DNA of 64,000 nucleotides from Streptomyces liangshanensis (GCF_011694815.1 NZ_CP050177.1:4099001-4163000), one strand, 5' to 3'. Positions 42,856 to 51,479 are shown, counted from the first letter of the stretch. A program made the numbers and translations. The notes: generated from the letters alone by a model not told the origin.

Positions 42856-43536
42856 TCAGCGCCGCGCCGCCGCCAGGGTCGCGGTCACCTCGGCGGCCTG
42901 CGCGGGGGCGGCCTTGCGCTCGAAGAAGTTCGCGGCGCGGTCCTCCCCGTACAACTTGCCGTACGCCTCCGTGCCCGGCTGGTAGCGCCACCCCTCCGCG
43001 AGCGGCCCCGCGTCCACGGCGTCGAAGCCCAGGAGGCCGAGCAGCTCCACCGCCCGCGCCTTCCCCTCGGCGTCGTCCCCGGCGATCGGCAGCGCGCTGC
43101 GGTCGGGCGCGCCGGCCGGCCGGGGCAGGACGGCGAGGTGCTCGAAGTAGATGTTGTTGAAGGCCTTCACGACGTGCGCGCCCGTCAGGTGCGCCTGGAG
43201 CAGCTCGCTGCTCGTCGTGCCGCCCGCCAGCTCGGGCAGCTCCCCGTCGCGGTCCGCGTAGTAGTTGTTCGTGTCGACGACGGTCTTCCCGGCCAGCGGC
43301 TCGACCGGAACCTGCCGGTACGCCTTGAGCGGGATCGTCACCACGACCCAGTCCCCGGCGGCGGCCGCCTCCGCCGGGGTGCCGGCGCTGGCGCGCGGGC
43401 CCAGCTCCGCGACCAGGCCGGCGAGGGTTTCGGGCCCGCGCGAGTTGCTGAGCACGACGTCGAGCCCGTTCGCGACCGCGATCCGCGCGAGGGTGCTGCC
43501 GATGTGTCCGCTGCCGATGAGTCCAAGAGTTGCCAT
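42856..43536 (-). CDS. NADPH-dependent F420 oxidoreductase-like protein
   Basis: A 226-residue Rossmann protein: MATLGLIGSGHIGSTLARIA (GxGxxG), VVLSNSRGPETLAGL, and KTVVDTNNYYADRDG, GAHVVKAFNNIYFEHL. This fits the F420_oxidored family of NADP-binding proteins, of which true F420:NADP oxidoreductases are part. It is one of two genes here, with the LLM enzyme, that hint at F420 chemistry, but it is convergent to and separated from the RiPP cluster by a terminator. Could instead be a related NAD(P)-binding reductase. Confidence 0.9.
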   Translation of the reverse strand: MATLGLIGSGHIGSTLARIAVANGLDVVLSNSRGPETLAGLVAELGPRASAGTPAEAAAAGDWVVVTIPLKAYRQVPVEPLAGKTVVDTNNYYADRDGELPELAGGTTSSELLQAHLTGAHVVKAFNNIYFEHLAVLPRPAGAPDRSALPIAGDDAEGKARAVELLGLLGFDAVDAGPLAEGWRYQPGTEAYGKLYGEDRAANFFERKAAPAQAAEVTATLAAARR

Positions 43537-43555
43537 GACTACGGCAACGGGGCGC

Positions 43556-44692
43556 TCAGCCTTTCTGTTCCTGCCGCGTGGGGGCGTGTTCCCGGCGTTG
43601 GCGGGGGATGGCGGCGGCGTCCTCCGCGAGGGCGGCGGTGTCCTCCGCGAGGGCCGCCGTGTCCTCCGCCCGGCGTATGACGACGGTGCGTCCCGGTACG
43701 GGGATCTCGATGCCGTCGGCGCGGTAGCGCCCGTACAGGGCCTTGATGAACTCGTGCTTGATCAGGTACTGGTCGCCGAACTCCAGCGCCCGCAGGATCA
43801 CGGTGAAGCCGATCCCGGCCTCCGTGAACGTGTGGAAGCGGACGAGCGGCTCGTGGTCGGGGACCCCGCCGGCCACCTCGGACATGATCTTCCCGGCGAC
43901 CTCCTTGGTCACCCGCTCGACCTGGTCGAGATCGCTGCCGTACCCGACCGCCACCTGGATGAGCAGGGACATCTGCTGCTCGGGGCGGTGGTAGTTGGTC
44001 ATGATCGTGCTGGCGAGCTTGGAGTTGGGGATGATCACGAGGTTGTCCGACAGCTGCCGTACGACCGTGTTGCGCCAGTTGATGTCGACGACGTAGCCGT
44101 CCTCGCCGCTGCTGAGCCGTATGTAGTCGCCGGGCTGCACGGTCTTCGAGACCAGGATGTGCACCCCCGCGAACAGGTTGGCCAGCGTGTCCTGCATCGC
44201 CAGGGCGACGGCCAGGCCGCCCACGCCGAGGGCGGTGAGCAGGGGCGCTATCGAGATGCCCAGGGTCTGGAGCAGGACCAGGACGCCGATCGCCAGCACC
44301 GTGACCCGGGTGATGTTGACGAAGATGGTCGCCGAGCCGGCCACCGCGGACCGGGACAGGGTCACGGACTGGACGAGGTCGGCTATGACGCGGGCCGCGG
44401 CGAACGTGGCCGCGAGGATGAGCAGCGCCACCAGCGTCTGGTTGACGTTGTGGCCGACGGTCGGGGTGAGCGGGAGGGCGGCGGCCCCGGCGGAGGCGGC
44501 GAGGGCGAACGCGCCCCACGGGGCGATCAGGCGCAGGGCGCCCACGATGATGTCGTCGCCGCCCCAGCGGGTCCTGGTCGCGCGTTCGCCGAGCCAGCGC
44601 AGGGCGAGGCGCAGGAGCAGGCCGGCGCCGAGCCCCACCACGACGGCGGCGCCGGCGATCAGCAGGTCGTGCCAGGTGAGCGCGCGATTCAC
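43556..44692 (-). CDS. Mechanosensitive ion channel (MscS family)
   Basis: A 378-residue membrane channel. Three to five N-terminal helices (LLIAGAAVVVGLGAGLLLRL; GAFALAASAGAAALPL; ILAATFAAARVIADLVQSV; VTVLAIGVLVLLQTLGISI), then the pore-lining TM3 with the Gly/Ala pattern LLTALGVGGLAVALAMQDTL and the beta domain (VQPGDYIRLSSGEDGYVVDI, VIIPNSKLASTIMTNYHRP). The C-terminus carries a repeated Ala-rich segment (AEDTAALAEDTAALAEDAAA). GTG start with GAGGAG upstream. It releases solutes under osmotic down-shock. Confidence 0.93.
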   Translation of the reverse strand: MNRALTWHDLLIAGAAVVVGLGAGLLLRLALRWLGERATRTRWGGDDIIVGALRLIAPWGAFALAASAGAAALPLTPTVGHNVNQTLVALLILAATFAAARVIADLVQSVTLSRSAVAGSATIFVNITRVTVLAIGVLVLLQTLGISIAPLLTALGVGGLAVALAMQDTLANLFAGVHILVSKTVQPGDYIRLSSGEDGYVVDINWRNTVVRQLSDNLVIIPNSKLASTIMTNYHRPEQQMSLLIQVAVGYGSDLDQVERVTKEVAGKIMSEVAGGVPDHEPLVRFHTFTEAGIGFTVILRALEFGDQYLIKHEFIKALYGRYRADGIEIPVPGRTVVIRRAEDTAALAEDTAALAEDAAAIPRQRREHAPTRQEQKG

Positions 44693-45000
44693 CGGTGGTC
44701 TCCTCGCGCCGGGCGGTGCTGGGGGCGGGGGGACGGGGGCATGCCGAAGTCGGGCATGACTGCATCACCTGTTCGTTGGGTGGGGGTGAGGGGTGGGGGC
44801 GGGCGTGAGGAGTGAAGGGGGAACGCGGAGGGTGACGGGCGCGGGGGAGGGCAGGAGGGAGTGGGCACGTCGGCGGGTGGAGCGCGGCGCTTCGGCGTGC
44901 GCTGCCATCCTGCCGTATGCGCCGCGCACGCCGGGACGGAGTCCGGGGCGGGGACCGCGACGCGCACCGCGACGACGGACAGGCCCCGGCTCACGGGGCC
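44693..45000. other. 308-base gene-free gap
   Basis: No credible gene is seen. CATGCC (44740-44745) and GGCATG (44753-44758) form a small inverted repeat about 50 bases upstream of the mscS start, perhaps a regulatory site for it. The rest is Gly-codon-like G-rich sequence and the 3' side of the convergent-facing TetR gene. Confidence 0.4.
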
Positions 45001-45732
45001 CTACCTACCGCCGAGGCGGCTCTCCAGGCCGTCCAGGACACACGCCAGCCCGCGGTCGAAGTTCGTGTCGCGCGTGCCGCCCGTGTCCTGGTCCCGCTGC
45101 GCGGCGTACAGCCTGCGCAGCCGCGGGTGGTCCTGTACGGCGCGTTCGGCGGCCGGCAACAGCCGTTCCGCCCACTCCTGTTCGCTCTGACCGCTGCGGG
45201 CGAGCGTCGTGAGCCAGGCGGCCTCGGTCGTGGCCACCCCGACGACGTACGCGGTCAGGGTGTTCACGGCCAGGTCGGCCCCCTCCAGCGAGAAGCCCGC
45301 CTCCTCGAAGACGGTGAGCAGGCCCTCGGAGAGCCGCATCATGTTCGGCCCGAGGTGGGCCACCCCGACCTCGCCGAGCACGGAGACGATCCAGGGGTGG
45401 CGGAGGAACGCCGAGCGCAGGCTGTGCGCGCAACCGCCCGCCGCCGCCCGCCAGTCGGCCGCGTGGCCGGCGGGCACCTCGATCTCGCCGTAGACCTCGT
45501 CCACGACCAGTTCGACCAGCTCGTCCTTGTTGGCGACGTGCGAGTACATCGACGTCGCCCCGGCGCTCAGGCGCGTACCGAGCTTGCGCATGCTCAGCGC
45601 GTCGATCCCGTCGGCGTCGAGCAACTCCATGGCCGCCGCGACGATCTGACCCCGGCTCAGGGCGGGCTGCTCGCGCCGTGCGCGCGGCGGACGTGTCCAG
45701 ACCGAGGGGAATTCCTGTTTCTCCGGTGGCAT
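45001..45732 (-). CDS. TetR/AcrR family transcriptional regulator
   Basis: A 243-residue repressor: HTH in MELLDADGIDALSMRKLGTR and SAGATSMYSHVANKDELVEL, followed by a TetR_C-type ligand domain (RHPWIVSVLGEVGVAHLGPN). It is related to the TetR protein at the left end of the window (same HPW motif). ATG at 45730-45732 was chosen; the N-terminal 20 residues are polar. It is divergent from the hypothetical gene at 45916; a 10-base inverted repeat in the gap is the likely operator for both. Confidence 0.92.
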   Translation of the reverse strand: MPPEKQEFPSVWTRPPRARREQPALSRGQIVAAAMELLDADGIDALSMRKLGTRLSAGATSMYSHVANKDELVELVVDEVYGEIEVPAGHAADWRAAAGGCAHSLRSAFLRHPWIVSVLGEVGVAHLGPNMMRLSEGLLTVFEEAGFSLEGADLAVNTLTAYVVGVATTEAAWLTTLARSGQSEQEWAERLLPAAERAVQDHPRLRRLYAAQRDQDTGGTRDTNFDRGLACVLDGLESRLGGR

Positions 45733-45750
45733 CCGGGGCCTCCTTCTTCG

Positions 45751-45787
45751 GTACGGATCCCGCGCGAGCGTTCCGCCGGATCCGTAC
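45751..45787. promoter_or_regulatory. Probable TetR operator in divergent promoter region
   Basis: GTACGGATCC (45751-45760) and GGATCCGTAC (45778-45787) are perfect inverted repeats with a 17-base spacer, 18 bases upstream of the TetR start. Half-site-like CGTACGGG copies follow (45785-45792, 45803-45810). Confidence 0.55.
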
Positions 45788-45915
45788 GTACGGGGATCGG
45801 TGCGTACGGGCGGTGTCCGCGCGCACAGCGTACGACGTGGCGCACGGTGTGCGGCGCCGAGGTGGCCGCGCCGCCGCCGTACCGTGGGGTTACCGGCCGG
45901 AGGAAGGTGCGCGCG

Positions 45916-46431
45916 ATGGCCTCGCAACGCAACAGCAAGCTGCCCGTGGTGACGGAGGCGGAGCACGCCGTCCGCTCCGCGGGCGGGCAGCGAGCCATGT
46001 TCAACCAGCGGCACGTCCGGCGGGGGAACTGGTTCGCCGACTGGGCCGGCAGGCTCGGCGGCTCCGACGTGTACATCGGCATCACGGGCAAGGAGCCGAC
46101 CGCGCGGAAGGTGCGGCTGCTCCTCGACGACTGGATCTTCGAGGACGTGTCCACCAAGGATCTCGGCGGGGTGCTCACGGAGATCTTCTCGAGACGTGGA
46201 TCGTCGTCCCGTGACTCGTCGACCAGTGGATCGTCGCCTTCGGGCGCGACGATCCGTACCAAGCGCCTCTACCTGCTCTTCCCCGCACAGGTCCTGAAGG
46301 TCCCGGTCGGCCGTTCCCGCTACTCCGCCACCAGGAAGCCGCCCCCGGACGCGGAGCTGTCCCCCTGGGAGCGGGCCCTGTTGGTGCAGGGCGACGGCCC
46401 GGCGGGCGGGTCGGCGGACGAGGGCGCCTGA
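45916..46431 (+). CDS. Hypothetical protein (171 aa)
   Basis: Not recognised. A basic, soluble protein with GGAGGAAGG before the ATG. N-terminal part: EAEHAVRSAGGQRAMFNQRH and GNWFADWAGRLGGSDVYIGI; middle LLLDDWIFEDVSTKDLGGVL; then a Ser-rich, low-complexity segment (about residues 94-110) and RLYLLFPAQVLKVPVGRSRY. The DNA repeats GTGGATCGTCG at about 46196 and 46224 inside the Ser-rich part, suggesting a small internal duplication. It is divergent from the TetR gene and may be its target. Confidence 0.7.
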   Translation: MASQRNSKLPVVTEAEHAVRSAGGQRAMFNQRHVRRGNWFADWAGRLGGSDVYIGITGKEPTARKVRLLLDDWIFEDVSTKDLGGVLTEIFSRRGSSSRDSSTSGSSPSGATIRTKRLYLLFPAQVLKVPVGRSRYSATRKPPPDAELSPWERALLVQGDGPAGGSADEGA

Positions 46432-46530
46432 CGGCCCCGGGCCCGCTCCCCGCGCGGGCGGCGCGTGGACTGACTACCGTAAAAGAACCGGCAAATTTCT
46501 CCTCTCCCACTCCATGAGGGGGTAAAGATC

Positions 46531-47331
46531 ATGACCGAGTTCCCGGAAGGGGCGCCGTGCTGGGTGGACGCGATGTTCACCGATCTCGAAGGCGCCAAAC
46601 AGTTCTACGGTGACGTGCTGGGCTGGACCTTCGGCGAGAGCGCGTCCGAGTACGGCAACTACACGCAGGCCTACTCGGACGGGAAGGCCGTCGCGGCCGT
46701 CGTCCCGCCGATGCCGGGCTCCGACGAGCAGTCGGCCTGGTGCCTCTACCTGGCCTCGCCCGACGCCGCGGCGACGGCGGAGAAGGTACGGGCGGCGGGC
46801 GGCGAGATCCTGGTGGAGCCGATGCGGGTCGGCGACTTCGGGTCGATGGCGCTGGCGAAGGAGCCGACCGGCGCGGTCTTCGGCGCCTGGGAGTCGGGCG
46901 AGCACAAGGGCTTCGACAAGCAGGGCGAGCCGGGCGCGTACGCGTGGGCGGAGTTCTTCACGCGGGACCCGGCCGGGACGGACGCGTTCCTGCCGAAGGT
47001 CTTCCCGTACGAGACGCAGACCATGGTCGACGACCAGATCGACTTCAAGGTCTACAGCATCGGCGACAAGAAGCGGCCGGTCCTCGGCCGGATGAAGATG
47101 GGCGAGGACTTCCCGCCGGACATGACGTCGTACGTGAACGTGTACTTCGCGGTCACCGACTGCGACGGCGCGGTCAAGAAGGCGGTGGACCACGGGGGGA
47201 AGCTCCAGTTCGGCCCGATGGACACCCCCTTCGGCCGCTTCGCTGCGCTCACGGACCCGCAGGGCGCGAACTTCTCGGTGATCGACATGGCGAGGACGGA
47301 AGGAGAGATGCCCAAGCTGACCGACGGCTGA
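46531..47331 (+). CDS. VOC family protein (two glyoxalase-like domains)
   Basis: A 266-residue protein with two vicinal-oxygen-chelate modules: CWVDAMFTDLEGAKQFYGDV...LGW in the first half and YAWAEFFTRDPAGTDAFLPK...VF in the second, each ending with a GAVFGAWE/GANFSVIDM strand. This matches the actinobacterial Cfp30B-like family (glyoxalase/bleomycin-resistance fold), whose substrates are mostly unknown. The metal-binding residues are only partly conserved. GAGGGGG precedes the ATG. Confidence 0.92.
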   Translation: MTEFPEGAPCWVDAMFTDLEGAKQFYGDVLGWTFGESASEYGNYTQAYSDGKAVAAVVPPMPGSDEQSAWCLYLASPDAAATAEKVRAAGGEILVEPMRVGDFGSMALAKEPTGAVFGAWESGEHKGFDKQGEPGAYAWAEFFTRDPAGTDAFLPKVFPYETQTMVDDQIDFKVYSIGDKKRPVLGRMKMGEDFPPDMTSYVNVYFAVTDCDGAVKKAVDHGGKLQFGPMDTPFGRFAALTDPQGANFSVIDMARTEGEMPKLTDG

Positions 47332-47425
47332 CGGCCGATGGCCGGCGCGTGTCCGACGTACGCTCGACCGGGAACAGAGCCAGGTGGCCTGGATCAAGGC
47401 CGGGATCGGGATCGGACGGTGTGCG

Positions 47426-47923
47426 GTGCGTCGGACGTACGTGCTGTGGGCGACGGCGGCCGCCGGGCTCGCGGTGGACCAGAGCACGAAGGCGATCGCG
47501 GCGGTCCTGGTCGAGGGCCACGAACCGACCCACACCCTCGGCGGCAAGGTGACCTTCACGGCGTTCCGCAACTCGGGCGCGGCCGGCTCCTTCGCCCCCG
47601 ACGCGACGATCGTCTTCACGCTCCTGGCGATCGCGACGGTCGTCTTCATAGCCCGCGTGGCACCCTCCGTACGCTCGACCGGCTGGGCGGTGGGCCTGGG
47701 CCTGGTCCTCGCGGGCGCCGGCGGCAATCTCACGGACCGCCTCTTCCGCACCCCCGGCTTCGGCCGCGGCGCGGTCCTGGACTTCATCCAGATCGGCGAC
47801 TCGGGCATCTTCAACCTGGCCGACCAGTGCGTGACGGCGGGCGCGGCCCTGATCCTGATCCAGACGTTCAGAGGAATCCCGATGCGCGCGGCAAAACCGG
47901 CACACAGCGTCCCCGAGGGATGA
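47426..47923 (+). CDS. lspA: Lipoprotein signal peptidase (signal peptidase II)
   Basis: A 165-residue membrane aspartyl protease that removes prolipoprotein signal peptides. Four membrane helices and family motifs: VDQSTKAIA, FTAFRNSGAAGSFA, the catalytic GGNLTDRLFR and VLDFIQIGDSGIFNLADQCV (second Asp). GTG 47426 gives the normal N-terminus; GTG 47384 would add 14 residues. Signal peptidase II normally has an N-G/S-GAAF motif, here NSGAAGSF, slightly changed. It is one of probably two lspA copies in the genome (inference). Confidence 0.93.
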   Translation: MRRTYVLWATAAAGLAVDQSTKAIAAVLVEGHEPTHTLGGKVTFTAFRNSGAAGSFAPDATIVFTLLAIATVVFIARVAPSVRSTGWAVGLGLVLAGAGGNLTDRLFRTPGFGRGAVLDFIQIGDSGIFNLADQCVTAGAALILIQTFRGIPMRAAKPAHSVPEG

Positions 47924-48005
47924 CCTGGGCCGATGACCTGGACCCTGGAAGGCCGGCACCCGTCGACTCGCCACCCCCCCCGGGCCTCGGGGCGGGGGCG
48001 AGTGC

Positions 48006-49109
48006 CTACACGTACTCCAGGACGGTAGTTCCTGTCTCCTCGCCGATGTCGCCGGCGGGCGCCTCCTCGGACTTCCAGGTTTCGAGCGTCTTCAGCATGC
48101 TCTCCGAAGGCGGCGCCCAATCGAATGCGGCGGAGAGGACGTGCATGGCCAGGCGTGGGGGGACGGCGTTCCCGATCTGTTGGCCCACGTCGCGTCCCGA
48201 CCACGGGTAGTCGGTCGGAAAGGTCTGCAGGCGTCCGGCTTCCGAGAAGGAGAATCGCTCCAACTCGGCACCGTCGGGAGAGACCACACGGTTGCGCGAG
48301 ATCTTCCCCGTGACGGTGGCCGAGGGCTCGGAGGAGTGCCGCCGGCCGCGAGCCTTGGGGTCTCCGCCCGTTCCGTAGTTCGAGATCACAAGAAAAGGGG
48401 ACTTCCGGTCGAGCACGTCGTCCATCGCCCGCCAAGGCAGCAAATCGGTGTCGCCCGAATCGCGGGAGACCCCCTTGCGGTACGTGCGATGCGTGGGCGA
48501 GGGAAGTTTCACCGACTCGCGATCCTTCTCCTTGCGAGCGATGAGAACGGCCCTCTTGCGTGTTTGCGGAACTCCGTACGCTTCTGTGTGCAGGAGTCCG
48601 TAGTCGACCGCATATCCTTCGGGCCGCAGAGCCTCGGCGTACGCCTCCCACACCGGTAGTACTGCCGGAACCTGCTCGAGGACGATCGCGTTGTAAGGCC
48701 TGTCGTGATCGTCGATCGCTTCCAACACCCAACGAAGGGGCTCCAGTACCAGTCCGGTGCGCATGTCCTCCATCTTGGAGAGGTCTCTCGCGATGGCCTC
48801 GCGATCCTCCCGGGCGACCATGCGCTCGACGAAAGTCAATACGTCGTCCAGTGCCCTGCGTCCCGCGCCGTTGCCCGCCACGGTGAAGGTCTGACACGGA
48901 GGGCCACCGGCAAGTACGTCCGCGTCCGGGAAGTCGGCCGGTCCGAAGCGACGTACATCGCCTTCGTACGTGGTCAGGCCCGCGGCACGCCGTGTGGTGC
49001 AGGCGGACGGATCCCATTCCACGCCCGACGTGGCCACGCCGAGTTTCTCGGCGGCCACGTCGAGCCCGCCAGGGCCGGCGAACAGGTCCACGATCTGGAC
49101 GGGATGCAC
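48006..49109 (-). CDS. DNA (cytosine-5-)-methyltransferase of a type II R-M system
   Basis: A 367-residue C5 methyltransferase. Motif I IVDLFAGPGGLDVAAEK, motif IV DVLAGGPPCQTFTVAGNG with catalytic C72, motif VI position reads VLEQVPAV (EQV instead of the near-universal ENV), motif VIII YGVPQTRKRAVLIA, and motifs IX/X RLQTFPTDYPW and VGQQIGNAVPPRLA. It lies 143 bases downstream of a NaeI-family endonuclease gene on the same strand. Expected to protect the endonuclease's site, GCCGGC if specificity is that of NaeI (inference). Confidence 0.93.
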   Translation of the reverse strand: MHPVQIVDLFAGPGGLDVAAEKLGVATSGVEWDPSACTTRRAAGLTTYEGDVRRFGPADFPDADVLAGGPPCQTFTVAGNGAGRRALDDVLTFVERMVAREDREAIARDLSKMEDMRTGLVLEPLRWVLEAIDDHDRPYNAIVLEQVPAVLPVWEAYAEALRPEGYAVDYGLLHTEAYGVPQTRKRAVLIARKEKDRESVKLPSPTHRTYRKGVSRDSGDTDLLPWRAMDDVLDRKSPFLVISNYGTGGDPKARGRRHSSEPSATVTGKISRNRVVSPDGAELERFSFSEAGRLQTFPTDYPWSGRDVGQQIGNAVPPRLAMHVLSAAFDWAPPSESMLKTLETWKSEEAPAGDIGEETGTTVLEYV

Positions 49110-49252
49110 TTGATCTCCAGAGGTGTTGTCGCGCGGGACCGTTGGCGGCGCGATCGGCCGGGCCGCGTCTGCCGGTCCCGACAGCGCCCCAGACTATCGC
49201 GGGCCACCGAGCAGGGCTGCCGCGCGTGGAAGGGAAGTGGGTCGACGGTCGA

Positions 49253-50254
49253 TCAGTCGGAGGAGGTGATCACGGGAGCCTCGATGTGGGCGTCCCCTTC
49301 TCTCCAGAGGGTGTAGCTGATGCCGTTGACGACGGTCGACCTGCGGCTGTCGTCGTCGGTCGCAAGGGCGAGCTTGGCCGACACCCAGGAGCCGTTTCTC
49401 GGTATCGGCAGTCCGAGGTCCTCCGCGATCCGCGGTCCGGGCTGCTGATGCCCCAGAACGACGAACCCCGCCGGGCGAAGATCGTTTCGCGCGTCGCGAA
49501 TCCGTTTCGGGCCGTCGTGCTGAGTGGCCACGGTCATGGCCGCGTTTCGATCGATCAGCTTCCCCGGAACCTGCCGGAAAAGCTCGTTGACACGAAGCTG
49601 GCCGCCGGTCCCGGGTCCACGGTGCTTGTCGGAGGCGTGGAATATCGCGTGAATCTTTTCCGGATGCTTCTTCTTCAGCTCCAGCAGGAAGTTGCGCGGC
49701 ATTTCTCCGTTCTTCACGATCCAGCGGATCCTAAGTCGACCCGCTGCCGAGACCGTACGCTTACCGTCGCGGTTGGTCCCGGCGTTGAGAACGTCGTCGG
49801 ACATGCGTAGCAGTCCTACCTGGAAGAGGCTCTCCCGGTCGTCGGCGTGCAACAGCAGGCAGATGTGCCCCACCGCTTCCTCGGGGATGGTCCACGCGTT
49901 GTTCATGGTGAACTTGGCGTCGACATCGACGCCTTGGATCGAATAGTCCATGGGATGCCCGTATCCCAGGCCGAATTCGGCTCGCGTGACGATTTCCACC
50001 TTGGTGCCGAGGTAGGTCTTCTCCGTTTTTTCGACACGACCTTCGCCCTTCTTGACGTACAGGTCGTACCGCTGCGTACGCTGCCCGTCCAGGACCTCGT
50101 CGATCGACTTGCGGAACACCTGGGCGAACCGGGCGGCGTAGTTCTTCTGGTCGAGGAACCACGAGCGGACGGATTCCAACTCCGGATCGCTCGATGGTCC
50201 GGGAAGACCGGACTGCAGTGATTCCACAGTGAACAGTGAAGTGTTCTGGCTCAC
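49253..50254 (-). CDS. NaeI-family type II restriction endonuclease
   Basis: A 333-residue enzyme that lines up well with NaeI of Lechevalieria as I remember it. Shared stretches: LDGQRTQRYD, EKTEKTYLGTKVEIVTRAEF, DYSIQGVDVDAKFTM, VGHICLLLHADD, and in the DNA-binding Topo domain QLRVNELFRQVPGKLIDR and VVLGHQQPGPRIAEDLGLP. Catalytic residues E87, D103, D112 and K114 correspond to E70, D86, D95 and K97. The residue matching NaeI Leu43 (a Lys in ligases) is V54. GTG 50252-50254 has GGGAGGTG upstream. Likely cuts GCCGGC and needs two sites. Confidence 0.9.
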   Translation of the reverse strand: MSQNTSLFTVESLQSGLPGPSSDPELESVRSWFLDQKNYAARFAQVFRKSIDEVLDGQRTQRYDLYVKKGEGRVEKTEKTYLGTKVEIVTRAEFGLGYGHPMDYSIQGVDVDAKFTMNNAWTIPEEAVGHICLLLHADDRESLFQVGLLRMSDDVLNAGTNRDGKRTVSAAGRLRIRWIVKNGEMPRNFLLELKKKHPEKIHAIFHASDKHRGPGTGGQLRVNELFRQVPGKLIDRNAAMTVATQHDGPKRIRDARNDLRPAGFVVLGHQQPGPRIAEDLGLPIPRNGSWVSAKLALATDDDSRRSTVVNGISYTLWREGDAHIEAPVITSSD

Positions 50255-50424
50255 TTGCGCACCTCCCGGAATGCGTGCGTGCCTGTGCCGCCGGCGACTC
50301 GAACAGGCACGACCTGTGCTCTTCCTTCGGCCACCTTGCAAAAGAAGATCATCTGTGGATCGAAGCGTAGCCGCACCCACTGACAGTCAGGGCTCGGGCA
50401 GGCTCGTGCCGGCCGCCAGGTCAT
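50251..50424 (-). CDS. Possible small Cys-containing protein coupled to the endonuclease gene
   Basis: A 57-residue ORF (MTWRPARACPSPDCQWVRLR, then FDPQMIFFCKVAEG) whose TGA overlaps the GTG of the endonuclease by two bases. It has a C-x4-C pair and another Cys, like a partial zinc ribbon. The start ATG 50422-50424 lacks a strong ribosome site and the frame stays open upstream, so it may be an artefact. If real it could be a regulatory or controller-like partner of the R-M system. Confidence 0.35.
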   Translation of the reverse strand: MTWRPARACPSPDCQWVRLRFDPQMIFFCKVAEGRAQVVPVRVAGGTGTHAFREVRK

Positions 50425-50657
50425 GAAATCGGACTGGCGTCCTACGGATGAATGTGCCGGGATCACGTCGCGGGCCGGGACAGGTACCGGCAGTCTGCTG
50501 CATGGCCGACCAGCCGATCCGGGTGCCGATTCGAGCGTGGTCCGATTCGCGGGCGGACGGGACCGTCGTTCGCCCTTCGTCGCCCGCTCGGACGACAAGC
50601 ACCGGCGGACCCGACGGGTGAGGGCGGCGCACAGTGGCGACAGGCGGGGGAGCGCGT
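50425..50657. other. Gap upstream of the R-M and cis-prenyltransferase genes
   Basis: A divergent region between the minus-strand R-M genes and the plus-strand prenyltransferase. No convincing gene, repeat or hairpin is seen; overlapping open frames on both strands are short and have no ribosome sites. It should contain both promoters. Confidence 0.3.
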
Positions 50658-51479
50658 GTGACGGGTGAGAGACCCGGTCGTGTCGGGGAGTCCCCACCGG
50701 GCGACACCTCGCGGGCCCTGCGAGAGCCTGTGCCGAGGCCCAGGTCGGCGCCCGCACCAAGACCCGTTCCCCGGCACGTTGCCTGTGTGATGGACGGGAA
50801 CGGGCGGTGGGCCGAGCGGCGGTCCCTGCCGCGTACGTCCGGGCATCGGGCCGCCGAGTCGACGGTGATCGACGTCATCGAGGCCGCGCGGTCGGCGGGG
50901 GTCGAGTGGCTGAGCCTGTACGCGTTCTCCACCGAGAACTGGCGGCGCCCGCACAGCGAGATCGACTACCTCATGCGCCTGGTACGCCGGGTGGTACGGA
51001 AACACGCCCCGCTCCTGCACGCGCGCGGCATCCGCTGCCGCTTCCTCGGCGTGGCCGATCCGAGGATCCCCGCCCCCCTCGCCCGGGACTTCGCCGACCT
51101 GATGACGCTGACGGACGCGAACCGGGGCATGACGCTGACCGTGGCGTTCGACCACGGCGGGCGCCGGGACATCGTGGAGGCGGCGCGGTCGCTCATCCGC
51201 AGCGGGGTGGCCGCCGACGCGGTGGACGAGCGGTACTTCGCCACCCATCTGCCCTTTCCCGACACACCGGACGTCGACCTGGTCATCCGGACCTCCGGCG
51301 AACAGCGCATCTCCAACTTCATGCTCTGGCAGGTCGCCTACGCCGAGTGGATCTTCCCGCCGGCGCTCTGGCCCGACTTCCACGCGCCGCACTTCCTGGA
51401 GTGCCTGCGCTCCTACCAGCAACGCGAGCGCCGTTTCGGCGGCGTGACACCGTACGCGAACGGAGACCCCACCCCGTGA
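50658..51479 (+). CDS. Isoprenyl transferase (cis-prenyltransferase, UppS family)
   Basis: A 273-residue cis-prenyl chain elongating enzyme. Region I HVACVMDGNGRWAERRSLPR with the catalytic Asp, region III LSLYAFSTENWRRPHSEIDY, region V DVDLVIRTSGEQRISNFMLW and YAEWIFPPALWPDF. The GTG at 50658 has GGCGGGGGAG upstream; GTG 50634 is an alternative. Streptomyces carry one essential uppS; the basic N-terminal extension and coupling to a DUF2236 gene suggest this is a second, specialised copy. Product length cannot be read. Confidence 0.93.
   Translation: MTGERPGRVGESPPGDTSRALREPVPRPRSAPAPRPVPRHVACVMDGNGRWAERRSLPRTSGHRAAESTVIDVIEAARSAGVEWLSLYAFSTENWRRPHSEIDYLMRLVRRVVRKHAPLLHARGIRCRFLGVADPRIPAPLARDFADLMTLTDANRGMTLTVAFDHGGRRDIVEAARSLIRSGVAADAVDERYFATHLPFPDTPDVDLVIRTSGEQRISNFMLWQVAYAEWIFPPALWPDFHAPHFLECLRSYQQRERRFGGVTPYANGDPTP

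Noticed and set aside
48006..50254. R-M genes as part of a prophage
   Set aside because: No integrase, phage structural gene or attachment site repeat was seen nearby.
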